Source of the DNA: an uncultured Plesiomonas sp. | GTDB lineage: Bacteria > Pseudomonadota > Gammaproteobacteria > Enterobacterales > CAMTGL01 | Reading direction: 5' to 3' | NCBI GenBank assembly: GCA_947071955.1 | Contig: CAMTGL010000110.1 | Coordinates: 1 to 6,937 of the forward strand | Length of the DNA: 6,937 nt | Part shown: one piece after another, positions 5,726 through 6,937 of the stretch | How the letters are laid out: each line of letters starts with the position of its first letter | Numbering within the stretch: the first letter of the stretch is position 1 | Made by a program: the position numbers and the translations under genes | Notes under the pieces: generated by a model | Databases searched by the model: none | What the model saw: the letters and a program-made list of their open reading frames with translations, nothing else | Told to the model about the DNA's origin: nothing

Positions 5726-5907
5726 TGCCAGCGTAAGATCAGGATGTTGCACAATAATCGGTCGCAATCGGTGCCCGCCCGCTCACTGCCGTATGCTGAT
5801 GGCACTTACCGCTGTATATGCTGAGAGTAGCGCAAAAAAGGGGCAAAATCGCCTGTTCGTTTGATATTCACTGTCGGCTAGAGTGCTCTGTATGGCAGCA
5901 ATAAGGG
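5726..5907. other. Gene-free spacer between gor regulatory region and thiD 3' end
   Basis: I see no gene here. Direct repeats are present: AATCGGT at 5756-5762 and 5766-5772 (10-base period), and TATGCTGA at 5792-5799 and 5817-5824. No convincing terminator for thiD is visible. The A6 run at 5834-5839 gives a minus-strand T-tract, but only a three-pair stem precedes it. Confidence 0.5.
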
Positions 5908-6846
5908 TTATTGACCGTATGGCAGAGCGATATCCACCGTTGAGCGCACCTTGTGTGGCGAGCGCAGTGCAAACAGATGATCGACCGGCCCGTGTCCATG
6001 ACCAATATGCAGAGCGTCCGCTGCCAGCAGTGCTTGCGTCAGATACTGCTTAGCCAGATAAATAGCGCGGATCAAAGGCTCATCATGGGCGAGAAAAGAG
6101 GCAATCGCCGCTGAGAGTGTACAGCCGGTGCCATGCGTGTGGCGGGTGTTGATTCGTACGGCATCAAAACGGTGCACGGCTGATGGCGTCAGTAGCCAAT
6201 CGGTGCTGGATGCTGAATCAGTAATATGCCCGCCCTTGAGCAGAGTCGTGGCGGTGAGCTGTTGTTGCAGTTGCGGCAGTAGCGCTTCGATATCCCCAAT
6301 ACAGCTTGGGATCGGCAGGTCGAGCAGCACGGCTGCCTCCGGCAGATTGGGGGTTACCAGTGTAGCAAGCGGCAGCAGTTCGCTGCGCAAGGCGCTAATA
6401 GCATCGCTGTTTAGCAGTGTATCGCCGCTGGTGGCCACCATGACGGGATCGAGCACAATGATAGCGGGCCGGTACTGGCGTAAAGCTTCTGCTACAGCTT
6501 TAATAATGTCGGCATTATGCAGCATGCCGATTTTCACGGCCTGCACTCGGATATCACTCAAGACACTGTGCAGTTGCTGGCTAACGGCCTGCGCAGAGAG
6601 CGGATATACGCCCTGTACTCCGCAGGTATTTTGCGCGGTGACGGCGGTGATCACTGAGCAGGCATAACTGCCGGTGGCGCTGATGGTTTTGATATCAGCC
6701 TGAATACCGGCACCGCCGCCGCTGTCAGATCCGGCAATGGTCAGTACCACCGGAGTCGGCAATGGCAGTTGATGTGCAGATTCAGCACAGGATAAATCGG
6801 TGTGGCTAGGTGTAGGAGGGGTTTTCGTATCGGTAAAGCGTTGCAT
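5908..6846 (-). CDS. thiD: Hydroxymethylpyrimidine / phosphomethylpyrimidine kinase ThiD
   Basis: ThiD is a cytosolic ribokinase-fold enzyme that phosphorylates hydroxymethylpyrimidine and then its monophosphate, making the pyrimidine diphosphate half of thiamine. With the start chosen here the protein has 312 residues, against about 266 in E. coli. The substrate-binding TIAGSDSGGGAGIQAD starts at residue 36, LDPVMVATSGD is at about 132-142, NLPEAAVLLD at 167-176, KGGH at 204-207, and the anion hole with catalytic Cys is THGTGCTLSAA (GTGC at 239-242). A Pro/Thr/Ser-rich tail of about 30 residues precedes the core, and about 20 residues extend the C-terminus. ATG 6846 is preferred because AAGGA lies seven bases upstream. 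ATG 6861 overlaps that site and ATG 6906 lacks one. No riboswitch is visible in the 91 bases upstream within the window. Confidence 0.95.
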   Translation of the reverse strand: MQRFTDTKTPPTPSHTDLSCAESAHQLPLPTPVVLTIAGSDSGGGAGIQADIKTISATGSYACSVITAVTAQNTCGVQGVYPLSAQAVSQQLHSVLSDIRVQAVKIGMLHNADIIKAVAEALRQYRPAIIVLDPVMVATSGDTLLNSDAISALRSELLPLATLVTPNLPEAAVLLDLPIPSCIGDIEALLPQLQQQLTATTLLKGGHITDSASSTDWLLTPSAVHRFDAVRINTRHTHGTGCTLSAAIASFLAHDEPLIRAIYLAKQYLTQALLAADALHIGHGHGPVDHLFALRSPHKVRSTVDIALPYGQ

Positions 6847-6937
6847 ACAACATTCCTTCATTAAGAATACATGTACGCAGGGCGGCGGCAGAGTAAAAGA
6901 CAACAACAGTGGTTGAGGCTGATGTCAGCAGTATGCC

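Noticed and set aside
5834..5854. Possible thiD terminator
   Set aside because: A T6 run is present on the minus strand, but only three stem pairs (GGC/GCC) precede it.
6128..6667. 179-codon open frame antisense to thiD
   Set aside because: It is Ser/Ala/Thr-rich and lies opposite conserved ThiD motifs, typical of a shadow frame in a gene of this composition.
6847..6937. TPP riboswitch upstream of thiD
   Set aside because: The 91 bases available lack the CTGAGA and GATAATGCCAGCGTA cores on the minus strand. A riboswitch further upstream would be outside the window.

Overview
The window looks like a piece of gammaproteobacterial core chromosome, most likely from the Enterobacterales side. 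The CorA, glutathione reductase and UvrD C-terminal sequences are close to those I remember from Escherichia coli. The uvrD-corA order is the enteric one. What follows corA is not the usual E. coli neighbourhood (yigF/yigG/rarD/pldA), so this is not E. coli or Salmonella. A basal member such as Plesiomonas would fit, but that is an inference. I see no insertion sequence, phage gene, CRISPR array, tRNA or rRNA.

Layout: (1) 1-279 is the 3' end of uvrD, followed by a likely terminator. (2) 280-812 is a long gene-free stretch. Its right half is the corA promoter and a structured 5' leader with a 14-codon upstream ORF (corL-like) whose ribosome-binding site can be closed by a perfect 9-bp stem. 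(3) 813-1763 is corA, the Mg2+ channel, ending at a strong bidirectional terminator. (4) 1832-2419 on the minus strand is a DUF2063/HvfC-like protein without its usual HvfA/HvfB partners. (5) 2420-2824 is a divergent intergenic region with an inverted repeat. (6) 2825-4072 is a peptidase T family aminopeptidase. (7) A second bidirectional terminator separates pepT from convergent gor (4257-5609, minus), glutathione reductase. (8) 5610-5907 holds a good sigma70 promoter for gor, an array of alternating ATAG/CTAT elements immediately upstream of it that resembles an OxyR operator, and an odd thi-box-like 15-mer. (9) 5908-6846 on the minus strand is thiD with extended ends.

The genes are mostly monocistronic housekeeping functions (DNA repair, Mg2+ uptake, peptide breakdown, thiol redox, thiamine synthesis) arranged in convergent and divergent pairs, so they do not form one system. 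The interest lies mainly in regulatory DNA: the corA leader with its sequestered uORF and the operator array in front of gor. The orphan HvfC-like gene is the one accessory-looking gene. I did not find convincing evidence of a wholly new multi-gene system.
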